A DNA stretch of 37,117 bases from NCBI GenBank assembly GCA_029261925.1, contig JAJDAJ010000025.1:1-37117 (forward strand), read 5' to 3'. Below are positions 1 to 11,320 of the stretch, piece after piece. The stretch's first letter is position 1. Each line of letters begins with the position of its first letter. Under the pieces are notes generated by a model. That model was not told the origin of the DNA. It saw only the letters and a program-made list of their open reading frames with translations, and searched no databases. The DNA is from Deltaproteobacteria bacterium. GTDB lineage: Bacteria; Myxococcota_A; UBA9160; SZUA-336. Position numbers and translations under genes: made by a program.

Positions 1-232
1 GCGGCACACGCCTTTTTTCAAGGGCTACCGTCCGCAGTTCTACTTCCGGACGACGGACGTGACGGGGATCTGCGAGCTCCCCGAGGGCACGGAGATGGTG
101 ATGCCGGGGGACAACGTGAACCTGGTGGTGGACCTGATCACGCCGATCGCGATGGAGCAGGGTCTCCGCTTCGCGATCCGTGAGGGCGGTCGTACCGTCG
201 GAGCTGGCGTCGTCGCCAGCATCATCGAGTAA
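1..232 (+). CDS. tuf: Elongation factor Tu, C-terminal part (5' end outside window)
   Basis: Reading from base 2, the last 76 codons encode the end of EF-Tu domain 3, the GTPase that delivers aminoacyl-tRNA to the ribosome. Visible signatures are [18 protein letters not shown] near the start, then MVMPGDNV, and the C-terminal [10 protein letters not shown] leading to a TAA stop at 230-232. The GTP-binding domain lies outside the window. The gene is followed 6 bases later by rpsJ, the usual str/S10 junction, so the two are probably co-transcribed. Nothing unusual is seen in the visible part. Confidence 0.97.
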   Translation, partial: RHTPFFKGYRPQFYFRTTDVTGICELPEGTEMVMPGDNVNLVVDLITPIAMEQGLRFAIREGGRTVGAGVVASIIE

Positions 233-238
233 GGAAAG

Positions 239-556
<318 letters not shown>

Positions 557-573
557 GAGACCGTGGAGCCGCC

Positions 574-1146
574 ATGAGCCTCGACCCCGAGATCTTCGAC
601 GCGCCCGTCCGGGCCGACCTGCTGCACACCGTGGTGACGGCGCAGCTCGCGGCGCGGCGCTCCGGCACGCATGCGACGCGCAACCGCGCGCTGGTCTCCG
701 GCGGTGGACGCAAGCCCTACAAGCAGAAGGGGACCGGCCGGGCCCGGCAGGGCACGACGCGCGCCCCGCAGTTCGCGGGCGGCGGTGTGGCCTTCGGGCC
801 GCAGCCTCGATCGTACGCCCAGCGCGTTCCCAAGAAGATCCGGCGGGCCGCCCTACGGTCGGCCCTCTCGCTGCGCAAGAGCGAGGACGCGGTGCACGTG
901 GTGCCCTCGCTCGACCTGCCCGAGATCAAGACCCGCGCGCTGGTCGAGAAGCTCCAGGCGCTCGGCGTGGTCGACGCGCTGATCGTGACGCCCGAGCGCG
1001 ACCGCACGCTGGAGCTGTCCGGTCGCAACCTCCCGGGCGTGAAGGTGATCGCCGTCGCGGGCCTGAACGTCTACGACGTGCTCGTTCACCGCAGCCTGGT
1101 GATCCTCGAGGCCGCGATGCCGGCGATCAAGGAGAAGGTGCGATGA
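574..1146 (+). CDS. rplD: 50S ribosomal protein L4 with short N terminus
   Basis: A 190-residue L4, a 23S rRNA-binding protein whose long loop lines the exit tunnel. The loop signature GGGRKPYKQKGTGRARQG is intact (about residues 47-64), as are KKIRRAALRSALS and the C-terminal Rossmann-like half. Bacterial L4 is usually 200-210 residues. By comparison with E. coli L4 this copy lacks about the first 13-14 residues, the initial beta strand, and starts at MSLDPEIFDAPV. ATG 574 is preceded by GGAG at 565-568, and no other in-frame start before it gives the usual L4 beginning. The shortening lies at the spot where rplC is missing. The gene overlaps rplW by 4 bases. Confidence 0.95.
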   Translation: MSLDPEIFDAPVRADLLHTVVTAQLAARRSGTHATRNRALVSGGGRKPYKQKGTGRARQGTTRAPQFAGGGVAFGPQPRSYAQRVPKKIRRAALRSALSLRKSEDAVHVVPSLDLPEIKTRALVEKLQALGVVDALIVTPERDRTLELSGRNLPGVKVIAVAGLNVYDVLVHRSLVILEAAMPAIKEKVR

Positions 1147-1430
1147 CCGAGCAGGACGTGATCCAGCGCCCGATCATCACGGAGAAGAGCACGATCGAGC
1201 GCGAGCTCTACAACGTGGTCACCTTCGCCGTCCACGTCGATGCCAACAAGGTGCAGATCCGGCAGGCGGTGGAGCGCCTCTTCGACGTGAAGGTTCTCGG
1301 CGTTCGCACCTCGCACGTACAGGGCAAGAAGCGGCGTGTCGGCCGCTTCGTCGGTCGCCGTTCCGCCTGGAAGAAGGCGCGCGTGAAGCTGCGCGAGGGC
1401 GACAACATCGAGTTCTTCGAGGGGGTCTGA
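1143..1430 (+). CDS. rplW: 50S ribosomal protein L23
   Basis: A 95-residue L23, which sits at the tunnel exit and is the docking point for trigger factor and SRP. Signatures are [11 protein letters not shown] at residues 7-17 and the basic loop [18 protein letters not shown]. The ATG at 1143 overlaps the rplD stop (ATGA), giving translational coupling, and is the only start that yields the usual L23 N terminus. A longer open frame runs through from 531, but its upstream part is an off-frame translation of rplD. Confidence 0.97.
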   Translation: MTEQDVIQRPIITEKSTIERELYNVVTFAVHVDANKVQIRQAVERLFDVKVLGVRTSHVQGKKRRVGRFVGRRSAWKKARVKLREGDNIEFFEGV

Positions 1431-1434
1431 TCCC

Positions 1435-2262
1435 GTGCCGATTCGCAAGTACAAGCCGACTTCTGCCGGGCGTCGAGGCATGTCCGTCGGGGACTTCTCC
1501 GAGCTCTCCCGGGGCAAGCCGGCCAGGCGCCTGGTCAAGGGGCTCACGAAGTCCGGCGGCCGCAACAACAATGGTCGCATCACGTCGTTCCAGCGGGGCG
1601 GTGGGCACAAGCGGCGCTATCGCTCGATCGACTTCAAGCGCGACAAGCCCGGGGTGCCCGCGAAGGTGGCCTCGATCGAGTACGACCCGAATCGCAGCTC
1701 GCGCATCGCGCTGCTGCACTACGCAGACGGCGAGAAGCGCTACATCCCTGCGCCGATCGGCCTGCGGGTGGGCGACACGGTCTCCAGCGGGCCCGGCTCC
1801 GAGATCCAGCCCGGGAATGCCCTGCTCCTGGGCGACATTCCCCTGGGCACGATCGTGCACGCGGTCGAGATGAAGCCGGGCAAGGGCGCGCAGATGGTGC
1901 GCTCGGCCGGCACGGGCGCGCAGCTCATGGCGCGCGAGGGCAAGTACGCGACGCTGAAGCTGCCGTCCGGCGAGATGCGGATGGTGCTCTCATCGTGCAT
2001 GGCGACGATCGGGCAAGTCGGCAACCCGGATCACTCCAATGTGTCCCTGGGCAAGGCGGGCCGCTCCCGCTGGCTGGGGCGGCGCCCGAATGTTCGCGGT
2101 GTCGCGATGAACCCGGTCGACCACCCCCACGGTGGCGGCGAGGGGCGGACCTCGGGTGGCCGGCATCCGGTCACGCCGTGGGGCGTGCCGACCAAGGGCC
2201 ACAAGACACGCAAGAACCACACGACGGACCGCTACATCGTCCGCCGCCGGGGGCAGAAGTAA
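1435..2262 (+). CDS. rplB: 50S ribosomal protein L2
   Basis: A 275-residue L2, the normal length, needed for subunit association and peptidyl-transferase assembly. It begins [14 protein letters not shown], has the [10 protein letters not shown] and GGGHKRRYR rRNA-binding stretches, and carries [13 protein letters not shown] near residues 226-238. That motif includes the conserved histidine close to the peptidyl-transferase centre (about residue 230). The start is GTG at 1435, 4 bases after the rplW stop. The stop TAA at 2260-2262 abuts the rpsS start with no spacer. Confidence 0.98.
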   Translation: MPIRKYKPTSAGRRGMSVGDFSELSRGKPARRLVKGLTKSGGRNNNGRITSFQRGGGHKRRYRSIDFKRDKPGVPAKVASIEYDPNRSSRIALLHYADGEKRYIPAPIGLRVGDTVSSGPGSEIQPGNALLLGDIPLGTIVHAVEMKPGKGAQMVRSAGTGAQLMAREGKYATLKLPSGEMRMVLSSCMATIGQVGNPDHSNVSLGKAGRSRWLGRRPNVRGVAMNPVDHPHGGGEGRTSGGRHPVTPWGVPTKGHKTRKNHTTDRYIVRRRGQK

Positions 2263-2541
2263 ATGGCACGCTCGGTAAGGAAGGGTCCGTACGTCGAGGC
2301 CTCGCTGCTGCGCAAGGTCAACGTCGCCGCACATGGCGATCAGCGCACGATCATCAAGACCTGGTCGCGGCGCTCGATGGTCACGCCGGAGATGATCGGC
2401 CTGACCTTTCACGTGCACAACGGCAAGACGTTCATGCCCGTCTTCGTGACGGAGAACATGATCGGCCACCGGCTCGGTGAGTTCGCGCCCACGCGGAAGG
2501 CGGCGGGTCACGCCGGGGACAAGAGGCTGAAGAAGAAGTAA
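2263..2541 (+). CDS. rpsS: 30S ribosomal protein S19
   Basis: A 92-residue S19, a 30S head protein that contacts the A-site region and partners S13. It starts [11 protein letters not shown]. It has [13 protein letters not shown] in the middle and [17 protein letters not shown] near the end, all family hallmarks. The ATG directly follows the rplB stop. The gene is in its usual S10-operon position between rplB and rplV. Confidence 0.98.
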   Translation: MARSVRKGPYVEASLLRKVNVAAHGDQRTIIKTWSRRSMVTPEMIGLTFHVHNGKTFMPVFVTENMIGHRLGEFAPTRKAAGHAGDKRLKKK

Positions 2542-2544
2542 GTC

Positions 2545-2892
2545 ATGGAAGTCCGCGCGAAGCTCAAGAACTACCGGATGGGTGCCCGCAAGGGCCGTCT
2601 GGTGGCCGATCTCATCCGGAACCGTCCGGCGTCGGAGGCGCTCGAGATCCTCGGGGAGTGCGACAAGCGCGCCGCCGTGCCGATCTCGAAGCTGCTGCGC
2701 TCCGCACTCGCGAATGCCGAGGAGCAGAACGCGCGGCACTCGGCCGGAATCGATCTCGACAACCTTTACGTAAAGCAGATCTGCGTCGACGAGGGAGCGC
2801 GCATGTGGCGCATCCGTCCCCGCGCCCAGGGCCGGGCGTACTGGGTCAACAAGGGGACGAGCCACGTGACGCTCGTGCTCGACGAGCGCTAG
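2545..2892 (+). CDS. rplV: 50S ribosomal protein L22
   Basis: A 115-residue L22 of normal length. Its beta hairpin reaches into the exit tunnel next to L4. Signatures are RMGARKGRLVADLIR near the N terminus and the hairpin plus C-terminal strand MWRIRPRAQGRAYWVNKGTS. The ATG at 2545 lies 3 bases after the rpsS stop. The gene ends at TAG 2890-2892, whose bases contribute to the AGGAGAA ribosome binding site of rpsC. Confidence 0.98.
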   Translation: MEVRAKLKNYRMGARKGRLVADLIRNRPASEALEILGECDKRAAVPISKLLRSALANAEEQNARHSAGIDLDNLYVKQICVDEGARMWRIRPRAQGRAYWVNKGTSHVTLVLDER

Positions 2893-2901
2893 GAGAACAG
2901 C

Positions 2902-3582
2902 TTGGGCCAGAAGATCCACCCCTACGGGTTCCGGCTCGGCATCATCTATGGCTGGGAATCCAGCTGGTACGCCGAGCGCGGCTTCGCGGACATGCTCCAC
3001 GAGGACCTGCGGATCCGTAGCTACATCAAGAACAAGTCGTCGCACGCCGGCATCAGCAAGATCGTGATCGAGCGTCGCGCCGACAAGATGTCGGTGAACA
3101 TCCATACGTCGCGACCCGGCATCCTGATCGGCAAGCGCGGAGCGGATGTCGAGGCGCTGCGGAACGAGCTCGGTGGGATGACGACCAGCGAGGTCTTCAT
3201 CAACATCCGCGAGGTCCGCAAGGCCGAGACGGACGCTCAGCTGATCGCCGAGAACGTCGCCCAGCAGCTCGTGCGGCGCGTCGCGTTCCGGCGCGCCATG
3301 AAGAAGGCGATCCAGGCCACGATGAAATTCGGCGCCGAGGGCGTCCGCATCCGTCTGGGCGGGCGCCTCGGCGGCGCCGAGATGTCGCGCGTCACCCAGT
3401 ACATGGAGGGCCGCGTACCCCTGCACACGCTGCGGGCCCAGATCGACTACGGCCTCGCCGAGGCGAAGACCACCTACGGCGTGATCGGCGTCAAGGTCTG
3501 GGTCTTCAACGGGCTGGTCGCCGACGCCGATCTGCACCAGCACCGGGTCGGTCGTGGCAACGAAGAGGCCCAGGCGCGCTAG
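2902..3582 (+). CDS. rpsC: 30S ribosomal protein S3
   Basis: A 226-residue S3, part of the mRNA entry site and its helicase activity. The N terminus [14 protein letters not shown] is the family hallmark and requires initiation at TTG 2902, preceded by a good AGGAGAA (2891-2897). A KH domain follows with the GKRG loop in [14 protein letters not shown]. The C-terminal domain has [10 protein letters not shown] and [19 protein letters not shown]. The gene is in its usual place between rplV and rplP. Confidence 0.98.
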   Translation: MGQKIHPYGFRLGIIYGWESSWYAERGFADMLHEDLRIRSYIKNKSSHAGISKIVIERRADKMSVNIHTSRPGILIGKRGADVEALRNELGGMTTSEVFINIREVRKAETDAQLIAENVAQQLVRRVAFRRAMKKAIQATMKFGAEGVRIRLGGRLGGAEMSRVTQYMEGRVPLHTLRAQIDYGLAEAKTTYGVIGVKVWVFNGLVADADLHQHRVGRGNEEAQAR

Positions 3583-3591
3583 GAGCCAGAG

Positions 3592-4008
3592 ATGCTGCAA
3601 CCGAAGCGCATGAAGTTCAGGAAGGTCCAGAAGGGCCGGAACCGCGGGAAGGCCTGGCGGGGCAACACGCTGTCGTTCGGCGAGTTCGGCCTGCAGTCCG
3701 TCGAGTCCGGGCGCGTGACCGCGCGCCAGATCGAGGCCGCGCGCGTGGCGATGACCCGCCACGCCAAGCGCGGCGGCAAGGTGTGGATCCGCATCTTCCC
3801 CGACAAGCCCATGACCAAGCGGCCGCCCGAGACCCGTATGGGCAAGGGCAAGGGAAATCCCGAGTACTGGGTCGCCGTGATCAAGCCGGGGCGCGTCCTC
3901 TACGAGATGGAGGGCGTCACGCGGACGGTCGCGCACGAGGCGCTGCGCCTCGCTGCGCACAAGCTGAGCGTGAAGACCCGGATCATCGAGCGAGGAGTCG
4001 AGGCATGA
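3592..4008 (+). CDS. rplP: 50S ribosomal protein L16
   Basis: A 138-residue L16 of normal length, next to the A-site tRNA in the 50S subunit. Signatures are [15 protein letters not shown] at the N terminus, [25 protein letters not shown] in the middle and [15 protein letters not shown] near the C terminus. The ATG at 3592 is 9 bases after the rpsC stop with AGGAG at 3582-3586. The stop overlaps the rpmC start (ATGA). Confidence 0.98.
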   Translation: MLQPKRMKFRKVQKGRNRGKAWRGNTLSFGEFGLQSVESGRVTARQIEAARVAMTRHAKRGGKVWIRIFPDKPMTKRPPETRMGKGKGNPEYWVAVIKPGRVLYEMEGVTRTVAHEALRLAAHKLSVKTRIIERGVEA

Positions 4009-4199
4009 AGGCCGCGGATCTGCGGAAGCTCACGCCCGAGGAGCTTGACGCCCGGGTCGCCGAGGCACGTCGAGCACTGTTCGACCTGCGCGTGCAGCGG
4101 GCCACTGGACAGCTCGAGAACCTGGCGGCCGTGCGCGCGGCGCGCCGCGATCTGGCGCGCGCCCTGGGCGTTCGCAGCCAGGGGAGTTCCGCGGCATGA
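4005..4199 (+). CDS. rpmC: 50S ribosomal protein L29
   Basis: A 64-residue, two-helix L29, located near the tunnel exit beside L23. It begins [14 protein letters not shown], has the central [14 protein letters not shown] and ends in a helical [13 protein letters not shown], all usual for the family. The ATG overlaps the rplP stop by 4 bases and its own stop overlaps the rpsQ start. The tight coupling and the position match the standard L16-L29-S17 order. Confidence 0.96.
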   Translation: MKAADLRKLTPEELDARVAEARRALFDLRVQRATGQLENLAAVRAARRDLARALGVRSQGSSAA

Positions 4200-4444
4200 G
4201 TGATCGAGGCCTTCGGAAGAGCCGGGTCGGCGTCGTGGTCAGCGACCGCATGGACAAGTCGGTGATCGTCGAGGTCATCCGCACGGTCCAGCACCCGCTG
4301 TACAAGAAGTACATTCGCAAGCGCACCCGCTTCATGGCGCACGACGAGGAGAACGCCTGTCGCTCCGGCGACAAGGTGCGGATCATCGAGACCCGCCCGA
4401 TCTCGCGGCGCAAGCGCTGGCGGGTCCAGGAGAAGCTGGCGTGA
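4196..4444 (+). CDS. rpsQ: 30S ribosomal protein S17
   Basis: An 82-residue OB-fold protein that binds 16S rRNA early in 30S assembly. Visible signatures are [35 protein letters not shown] and [18 protein letters not shown]. The ATG at 4196 overlaps the rpmC stop. The gene ends at TGA 4442-4444, overlapped by the GTG start of rplN. The length is normal. Confidence 0.98.
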   Translation: MSDRGLRKSRVGVVVSDRMDKSVIVEVIRTVQHPLYKKYIRKRTRFMAHDEENACRSGDKVRIIETRPISRRKRWRVQEKLA

Positions 4445-4809
4445 TCCAGGTGGAGTCCATGCTCAACGTGGCGGACAATTCCGGTGCGCGCCGGGTCCAG
4501 TGCATCAAGGTGCTGGGCGGCTCGCGGCGCCGGTACGCCACCGTGGGCGACATCATCAAGGTGTCGGTGAAGGAGGCGCTGCCGAACAGCCGCGTGAAGA
4601 AGAAGCAGCTTCACAACGCGGTGATCGTGCGCACCCGCAAGGAAATCGGCCGCTCGGATGGTTCCTACATCCGCTTCGACGACAACTCCGTGGTGCTCCT
4701 CGATGCGAACAAGGAGCCGATCGGCACCCGCATCTTCGGACCGGTCGCTCGCGAGCTGCGGTCGCGGAAGTTCATGAAGATCGTCTCGCTGGCGCCGGAG
4801 GTGATCTGA
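4441..4809 (+). CDS. rplN: 50S ribosomal protein L14
   Basis: A 122-residue L14, the standard length for this highly conserved 50S protein at the subunit interface. The start is GTG at 4441 within GTGA. The protein begins [19 protein letters not shown]. It also shows [13 protein letters not shown] and the terminal [22 protein letters not shown], both family hallmarks. It is followed by rplX with a TGATG overlap. Confidence 0.98.
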   Translation: MIQVESMLNVADNSGARRVQCIKVLGGSRRRYATVGDIIKVSVKEALPNSRVKKKQLHNAVIVRTRKEIGRSDGSYIRFDDNSVVLLDANKEPIGTRIFGPVARELRSRKFMKIVSLAPEVI

Positions 4810-5120
4810 TGGGTGCCCGGATCCGCAAGGGTGACGAGGTCGAGGTGATCGCCGGCAAGTTCAAGGGGCGCCGCGGGACGGTGCTCGTCGTCGACGCGGA
4901 CAGGAGCCGCGTCACGATCGAGCAGGTCAACATCGTCAAGCGACACCAGAAGCCCACGGCGGCCAACCGCCAGGGGGGCATCGTGGAGAAGGAAGCCCCG
5001 CTCCACATCTCCAACGTCATGCTCGTGCACGGCGGCGACCGGACCCGGGTCGGATCCCGCGAGGTCGGCGGTGAGAAGGTCCGCTGGAGCCAGCGCAAGG
5101 ACGAGGCGATCGATGGCTGA
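4809..5120 (+). CDS. rplX: 50S ribosomal protein L24
   Basis: A 103-residue L24, an assembly-initiating 50S protein near the tunnel exit. It has an N-terminal KOW motif ([20 protein letters not shown], about residues 4-23) and the downstream [17 protein letters not shown] typical of bacterial L24. The ATG at 4809 overlaps the rplN stop by one base. The C terminus overlaps the start of rplE by 8 bases. Confidence 0.97.
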   Translation: MGARIRKGDEVEVIAGKFKGRRGTVLVVDADRSRVTIEQVNIVKRHQKPTAANRQGGIVEKEAPLHISNVMLVHGGDRTRVGSREVGGEKVRWSQRKDEAIDG

Positions 5121-5664
5121 GTACACGCCCAGACTGCTGCTCGAGTACCGGAACAAGGTCGTCCCGGCGCTCCGGGAGCGCTTCGGCTACGGCAATGTGA
5201 TGGAGCTCCCGACGCTGTCGAAGGTCTCCGTCAACATCGGCCTCGGAGAGGCCACTCAGAACGCCAAGCTTCTCGAGTCTGCCCAGGCCGAGCTCACCGC
5301 GATCACCGGCCAGAAGGCGGTGATCACCAAGGCGCGCAAGTCGATCGCCAACTTCAAGCTTCGCGAGGGCATGTCGATCGGCTGCGCGGTCACGCTGCGG
5401 CGCACCATGATGTGGGAGTTCCTGGACCGCGTCATCAACATCGCGCTCCCGCGGGTCCGCGACTTCCGGGGCGTCTCGCCCCGGGCGTTCGATGGGCGGG
5501 GCAACTACACGCTCGGCATCCGCGAGCAGATCATCTTCCCGGAGATCGACTACGACAAGGTCGAGCAGGTCCGGGGCCTGAACATCACCATCGTCACCAC
5601 GGCGAAGACCGACGACGAGGCGCGCGAGCTCCTCACCGGTCTCGGCATGCCGTTCCGCACCTGA
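5113..5664 (+). CDS. rplE: 50S ribosomal protein L5
   Basis: A 183-residue L5, which binds 5S rRNA and the P-site tRNA elbow. Hallmarks are [61 protein letters not shown] and a C-terminal MPFRT. I chose ATG 5113 because it gives the usual [12 protein letters not shown] beginning; an open frame extends further upstream inside rplX. In most bacteria rpsN (S14) comes next, but here rpsH starts 10 bases after the rplE stop. Confidence 0.97.
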   Translation: MAEYTPRLLLEYRNKVVPALRERFGYGNVMELPTLSKVSVNIGLGEATQNAKLLESAQAELTAITGQKAVITKARKSIANFKLREGMSIGCAVTLRRTMMWEFLDRVINIALPRVRDFRGVSPRAFDGRGNYTLGIREQIIFPEIDYDKVEQVRGLNITIVTTAKTDDEARELLTGLGMPFRT

Positions 5665-5674
5665 GGACCCGATC

Positions 5675-6069
<395 letters not shown>

Positions 6070-6070
<1 letters not shown>

Positions 6071-6618
6071 TGTCGCGCATCGGCAAGGCTCCGATCGCGC
6101 TCCCGAAGGGCGTCGAGGTGAAAATCGCCGGGGACGGCGTGAAGGTGAAGGGTCCGAAGGGACAGCTCGAGCAGCGGCTCGTGCCGCACACCTCGGTCGA
6201 GGTGGCCGACGGGGAGCTCCGCGTGACGCGAGACGGCGACTCCAAGGAGTCGCGCGCCATGCACGGTCTGATGCGCGCACTGGTCGCGAACATGGTCCAC
6301 GGCGTCAGCGAGGGCTTCGAGCGCCGGCTCGAGATCGTCGGCGTCGGGTACCGGGCCCAGGCCGGCGGCAAGAGCCTGACGCTGAACGTCGGCTACTCGC
6401 ACCCGGTCGAGATGCCCGTCCCCGAGGGCCTCGAGGTCGACGTGGACGGGCAGACCAAGGTGATCGTCAAGGGCATCGACAAGCAGCGGGTCGGGCAGTT
6501 CGCCGCAGAGATCCGCGAGATCCGACCGCCCGAGCCGTACAAGGGCAAGGGTATCCGCTACGCCGACGAGCACGTGCGCCGGAAGGTCGGCAAGGCCGGC
6601 GTGAGCTCAGCGGGCTGA
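6070..6618 (+). CDS. rplF: 50S ribosomal protein L6
   Basis: A 182-residue L6 with two homologous domains, near the factor-binding site of the 50S subunit. ATG 6070 gives the canonical [15 protein letters not shown]; a GTG directly upstream (6067) would add one residue and is less likely. Further signatures are [20 protein letters not shown] and the C-terminal [24 protein letters not shown]. The start overlaps the rpsH stop. Confidence 0.97.
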
Positions 6619-6629
6619 GCGAGGCAGAC

Positions 6630-6995
6630 ATGGCAAAGATTTCACCGAGGACCCGGCTCTGGCAGCGGCGTCGCAAGAAGACGCGCAAGGAGATCGCGAC
6701 CAGCGAGCGGCCGCGCCTCACCGTGTATCGCAGCTCGAGACACATCTACGCACAGATCGTGGATCCCTTCTCTGGCAAGACACTCACCGGCGTGTCCACG
6801 CGCAGCCCCTCGATCGCGCAGGGGCTCGAATCCACCAAGGACGTGGAGGCCGCGAAGAAGGTCGGCGAGGCGATCGCCCGCGCCGCCCTGGAGCGCGACA
6901 TCCGCGAGGTCACGTTCAACCGCAACGGTTTCGTCTTCACGGGCCGCGTCAAGGCACTCGCCGACGCCGCGCGTGAGGCGGGGCTGAGCTTCTGA
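6630..6995 (+). CDS. rplR: 50S ribosomal protein L18
   Basis: A 121-residue L18, which binds 5S rRNA in the central protuberance. The basic N terminus contains [35 protein letters not shown]. The C terminus reads [24 protein letters not shown], equivalent to the usual [23 protein letters not shown]. The ATG at 6630 is preceded by GAGG at 6621-6624. The position between rplF and rpsE is standard. Confidence 0.97.
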   Translation: MAKISPRTRLWQRRRKKTRKEIATSERPRLTVYRSSRHIYAQIVDPFSGKTLTGVSTRSPSIAQGLESTKDVEAAKKVGEAIARAALERDIREVTFNRNGFVFTGRVKALADAAREAGLSF

Positions 6996-7003
6996 GGTCA
7001 GGC

Positions 7004-7492
7004 ATGTTCCAGGACCGACTCAATCCCAACGACTACACGCTCGAGGAGCGGGTGGTCGACATCAATCGCGTCGCGAAGGTCGTCAAGGGCGGCCGCCGCT
7101 TCGGCTTCACCGCCCTGGTGGTGGTGGGTGACAGCAACGGCGTCGTCGGCTCGGGGATCGGCAAGGCCAACGAGGTGCCCGAGGCGATCCGCAAGGGCGT
7201 CGAGCAGGCGCGCAAGAACCTGGTCCGCCTGCCGCTCGACGACGGCACCATCCCGCACGAGATCGTCGGCGAGGCAGGGGCCGCAGCCGTGCTGCTCAAG
7301 CCCGCCTCCAAGGGGACCGGCGTGATCGCCGGCGGGGCCGTGCGGGCGCTCTGCGAGGCCGCGGGCATTCACGACATCCTCACCAAGTGCCTGGGCACCA
7401 ATCGCCCGCACAACGTGATCCGGGCCACGATGGAGGGGTTCCGGCAGCTCCGGTCGCTCGACGATCGGCTGTCGGAGCTGCGCGTACAGTGA
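7004..7492 (+). CDS. rpsE: 30S ribosomal protein S5
   Basis: A 162-residue S5, important for decoding fidelity. Signatures include the N-terminal RNA-binding stretch [27 protein letters not shown] (about residues 18-44) and [19 protein letters not shown]. The middle has [23 protein letters not shown], and the C-terminal part has [17 protein letters not shown]. The ATG is 8 bases after the rplR stop. The stop overlaps the GTG start of rpmD. Confidence 0.98.
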   Translation: MFQDRLNPNDYTLEERVVDINRVAKVVKGGRRFGFTALVVVGDSNGVVGSGIGKANEVPEAIRKGVEQARKNLVRLPLDDGTIPHEIVGEAGAAAVLLKPASKGTGVIAGGAVRALCEAAGIHDILTKCLGTNRPHNVIRATMEGFRQLRSLDDRLSELRVQ

Positions 7493-7665
7493 GCACGGTC
7501 CGCGTCAAGCAGGTGCGCAGCGCGATCGGCTTCCCGCGCGATCAGCGCGCGACGCTGCGCGGGCTGCGCCTGGGTCGTCCCGGGCGCGCCTCGGAGCTCG
7601 AGGACACGCCGGCGGTCCGCGGGATGATCGCCAAGGTCAGCCACCTCGTGGTGGTGGAGGATTGA
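7489..7665 (+). CDS. rpmD: 50S ribosomal protein L30
   Basis: A 58-residue L30 starting at GTG 7489, which overlaps the rpsE stop. It has the short-bacterial-type pattern [27 protein letters not shown] followed by [17 protein letters not shown] longer frame open upstream is an off-frame reading of rpsE. L30 is missing from some lineages, so its presence here is a modest taxonomic clue. It is followed one base later by rplO. Confidence 0.95.
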   Translation: MSTVRVKQVRSAIGFPRDQRATLRGLRLGRPGRASELEDTPAVRGMIAKVSHLVVVED

Positions 7666-7666
7666 G

Positions 7667-8139
7667 ATGCTCGACCGCCTGAGTCCGAAGCCGGGCTCGC
7701 GACGCCCGCGCAAGCGCGTCGGTCGCGGGATCGGTAGCGGCAGCGGAAAGACCTGCGGCCGCGGCACCAAGGGTGCCGGAGCACGCTCGGGCTGGAAGCG
7801 GCGCCCGTACTTCGAGGGCGGGCAGATGCCGCTCTCGCGGCGCGTGCCCAAGCGGGGCTTCACCAACCTGTTCCGCGAGCCCTTCCAGGTGGTCAACGTG
7901 CAGGCGCTCACCCGCTTCGACGCCGGCTCCGCGGTGGACACCGCCGCGCTCGCCGGGGCCGGGCTGGTTCACAGCGCCGAGCGACCGGTCAAGCTGCTCG
8001 CGCAGGGCGAGATCGACCGGGCCCTGACCCTGCGGGTGCACGCGGTCAGCGCGTCGGCCCGCGCCAAGATCGAGGCAGCGGGCGGCAGCGTCGAGATCAT
8101 CGAGCGCAAGGCGAGCAAGACGGGCAAGGCGGAGTCGTC

Positions 8140-8143
<4 letters not shown>
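7667..8143 (+). CDS. rplO: 50S ribosomal protein L15
   Basis: A 158-residue L15, a late-assembling 50S protein. The glycine- and arginine-rich N terminus (RVGRGIGSGSGKTCGRGTKGAGARSG) and GGQMPLSRRVPKRGF are diagnostic. The C-terminal half is the usual globular domain ending in an IEAAGG-type strand. It is slightly longer than the roughly 145 residues of many bacteria because of a basic tail (KASKTGKAESS). The stop overlaps the GTG start of secY. Confidence 0.97.
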
Positions 8144-9449
<1,306 letters not shown>

Positions 9450-9450
<1 letters not shown>

Positions 9451-10010
9451 TGGCCGAGACCAACCTGATCCTCATGGGCCCGCCAGGCGCGGGCAAGGGC
9501 ACCCAGGCCGAGTTCATCGTGGAGCGCGTCGGGATCCCGCAGATCTCGACCGGCGACATGCTGCGCGAGGCCGTGGCCTCGGGGTCCGACGTGGGTCAGC
9601 GCGCCAGCGAGATCATGAAGCGCGGTGACCTGGTGCCCGACGAGGTCGTGATCGAGATCGTCCGCGACCGCCTGCGCCGGGACGACTGCCGCCCGGGGTT
9701 CATCCTGGACGGCTTCCCGCGCACCCGCGAGCAGGCCGTGGCCCTCGACGCGCTGCTGGGCGAGCTGGGCCGCGAGCCGGTCCGCGTGGTCGTCCTGGAG
9801 GTTCCCGAGGACGAGCTCATGCGCCGGATCCTGAGCCGGGGCGAGGGCCGGGCCGACGACAACGAGGCGACGGTTCGCAAGCGCCTGGGGGTGTACCGCG
9901 ACTCGACCGCTCCGGTGATCGATCACTACGGCCAGGCCGTGGTGCGGATCGACGGCCTGGGCTCGGTGGAGCAGATCCGCGATCGCGTCGCCGCGGCGCT
10001 CGGGAGCTGA
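9450..10010 (+). CDS. adk: Adenylate kinase, short-lid form
   Basis: A 186-residue enzyme catalysing ATP + AMP = 2 ADP. The P-loop GPPGAGKGTQ lies at residues 10-19. The AMP-binding region includes ISTGDMLR, and GFILDGFPRTREQA follows. The LID is short: after the second conserved arginine block the sequence goes directly through GRADDNEATVRKRLGVY. The roughly 27-residue insert and zinc cysteines of the long form are absent. The ATG overlaps the secY stop. Confidence 0.97.
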
Positions 10011-10023
10011 AGCAGAGCCTGAG

Positions 10024-10797
10024 ATGATCCAGCTCAAGTCCCTGCAGGAGCTAGAGAAGATGCGCGAGGCCGGACGCCACGTGGGCGAGGTCCTGCTGCA
10101 CCTGCGCAAGCTCGCCGAGCCGGGAATCAGCACCGCCGAGATCGATGCCGAGGCCCGGCGCCAGATCCGGACGCGGGAGCTGGAGTCGTCGTTTCTCGAC
10201 TATGCGCCGGGCGGGGCGCCGCCCTATCCGGCCGTGATCTGCATCTCGGTCAACGACGAGATCGTCCACGGGATCCCGGGCAAGCGCCGGCTCCACGACG
10301 GGGACCTCCTCAAGCTGGATTTCGGTGTTATATTCGCGGGGTTCCACGGCGATTCCGCAGTCACCCTCCCGGTGGGAGAGATCGACGAGGAGTCCCGCCA
10401 CCTGCTGGAGACCACCCGCCGCAGCCTCGACGCGGGCATCGCGACCATGAAGCCCGGGCAGCGCCTGGGCGACGTGGGCCACGCGGTGCAGCGCGAGGTG
10501 GAGAAGGAGGGTTTCTCCGTGGTGCGGGACTTCGTGGGCCATGGCATCGGCCGGGCCCTGCACGAGCCACCCCAGCTGCCGAACTTCGGCAAGCCGGGGC
10601 GGGGGCAGCGTCTGAAGGCGGGCATGGTGCTCGCGATCGAGCCGATGGTGAATGCCGGGGGACACGAGGTCCGGATGAAGAGCGACGGGTGGACGGCCGC
10701 GACGGCCGACGGATCCCGCTCGTCGCACTTCGAGCACACCGTTGCGATCACCGAGAGCGGTCCCGAGGTCCTGACCCGGGTGCCGGGAAGCCACTGA
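10024..10797 (+). CDS. map: Type I methionine aminopeptidase
   Basis: A 257-residue metalloprotease that removes N-terminal methionine from nascent proteins. The full pita-bread active site can be read. H82 lies in [11 protein letters not shown]99 in LLKLDFG, D110 in FHGDSAVT, H173 in [17 protein letters not shown]206 in AIEPMV and E237 in [10 protein letters not shown]. There is no N-terminal zinc-finger extension, so it is the plain bacterial type. It follows adk by 13 bases. infA, which usually follows map, is absent; rpmJ begins 10 bases after the stop. Confidence 0.97.
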   Translation: MIQLKSLQELEKMREAGRHVGEVLLHLRKLAEPGISTAEIDAEARRQIRTRELESSFLDYAPGGAPPYPAVICISVNDEIVHGIPGKRRLHDGDLLKLDFGVIFAGFHGDSAVTLPVGEIDEESRHLLETTRRSLDAGIATMKPGQRLGDVGHAVQREVEKEGFSVVRDFVGHGIGRALHEPPQLPNFGKPGRGQRLKAGMVLAIEPMVNAGGHEVRMKSDGWTAATADGSRSSHFEHTVAITESGPEVLTRVPGSH

Positions 10798-10807
10798 GGA
10801 CGGAGCC

Positions 10808-10921
10808 GTGAAGGTTCGAGCCAGCGTTCGGAAGATGTGTGACAAGTGCAAGATCATTCGCCGCCGCGGCGTGCTGCGCGTGATCTGCGACAACCCCAAG
10901 CACAAGCAGAGGCAGGGCTAG
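10808..10921 (+). CDS. rpmJ: 50S ribosomal protein L36, zinc-binding form
   Basis: A 37-residue protein starting at GTG 10808 with [15 protein letters not shown]. It is the full-length, zinc-type L36 with ligands C11, C14, C27 and H32 (CDKC and CDNPKH). It ends KHKQRQG at TAG 10919-10921. GGAG at 10802-10805 precedes the start. In most bacteria infA sits directly before this gene. Confidence 0.97.
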   Translation: MKVRASVRKMCDKCKIIRRRGVLRVICDNPKHKQRQG

Positions 10922-10924
10922 CGC

Positions 10925-11308
10925 ATGGCGCGAATTGCCGGAGTCGATCTCCCCAGGGAGAAGGCCATCAGGATCTCGCTGACGTACATCTTCGGGGTGG
11001 GCCGCTCGAGCGCCCTGAAGATCTGCGACCAGGCGAACGTCGCTCCCGACACCAAGACCTTCGATCTCGACGAGACCGAGGTCACGCGCCTGCGCGACGT
11101 GATCGAGAGCGAGCAGAAGGTCGAGGGCGACCTGCGGCGCGAGACGACACAGAACATCAAGGATCTCATGGACGTGGGCTGCTATCGCGGCCTGCGCCAC
11201 CGCCGCGGCCTGCCGGTGCGCGGACAGCGAACCCACACCAATGCTCGTACCCGGAAGGGCCCCCGCAAGGCGGTCGCCGGGAAGAAGAAGCCCCCCTCGA
11301 AGAAGTAA
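10925..11308 (+). CDS. rpsM: 30S ribosomal protein S13
   Basis: A 127-residue S13, a 30S head protein at the subunit bridges and P-site tRNA. Signatures are [55 protein letters not shown] and a lysine-rich C-terminal tail. The ATG is 3 bases after the rpmJ stop. In E. coli this junction carries the S4 autoregulatory pseudoknot; with so little spacing I cannot recognise an equivalent here. Confidence 0.98.
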   Translation: MARIAGVDLPREKAIRISLTYIFGVGRSSALKICDQANVAPDTKTFDLDETEVTRLRDVIESEQKVEGDLRRETTQNIKDLMDVGCYRGLRHRRGLPVRGQRTHTNARTRKGPRKAVAGKKKPPSKK

Positions 11309-11320
11309 GCGGTTTTTCAA

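Noticed and set aside
1990..3960. Long minus-strand open frames (for example 656 codons over rplB-rplP, 816 codons at 19595-22045)
   Set aside because: They are His/Asp/Arg/Leu-rich mirror translations of highly conserved + strand genes, with no recognisable domain and no plausible ribosome binding context.
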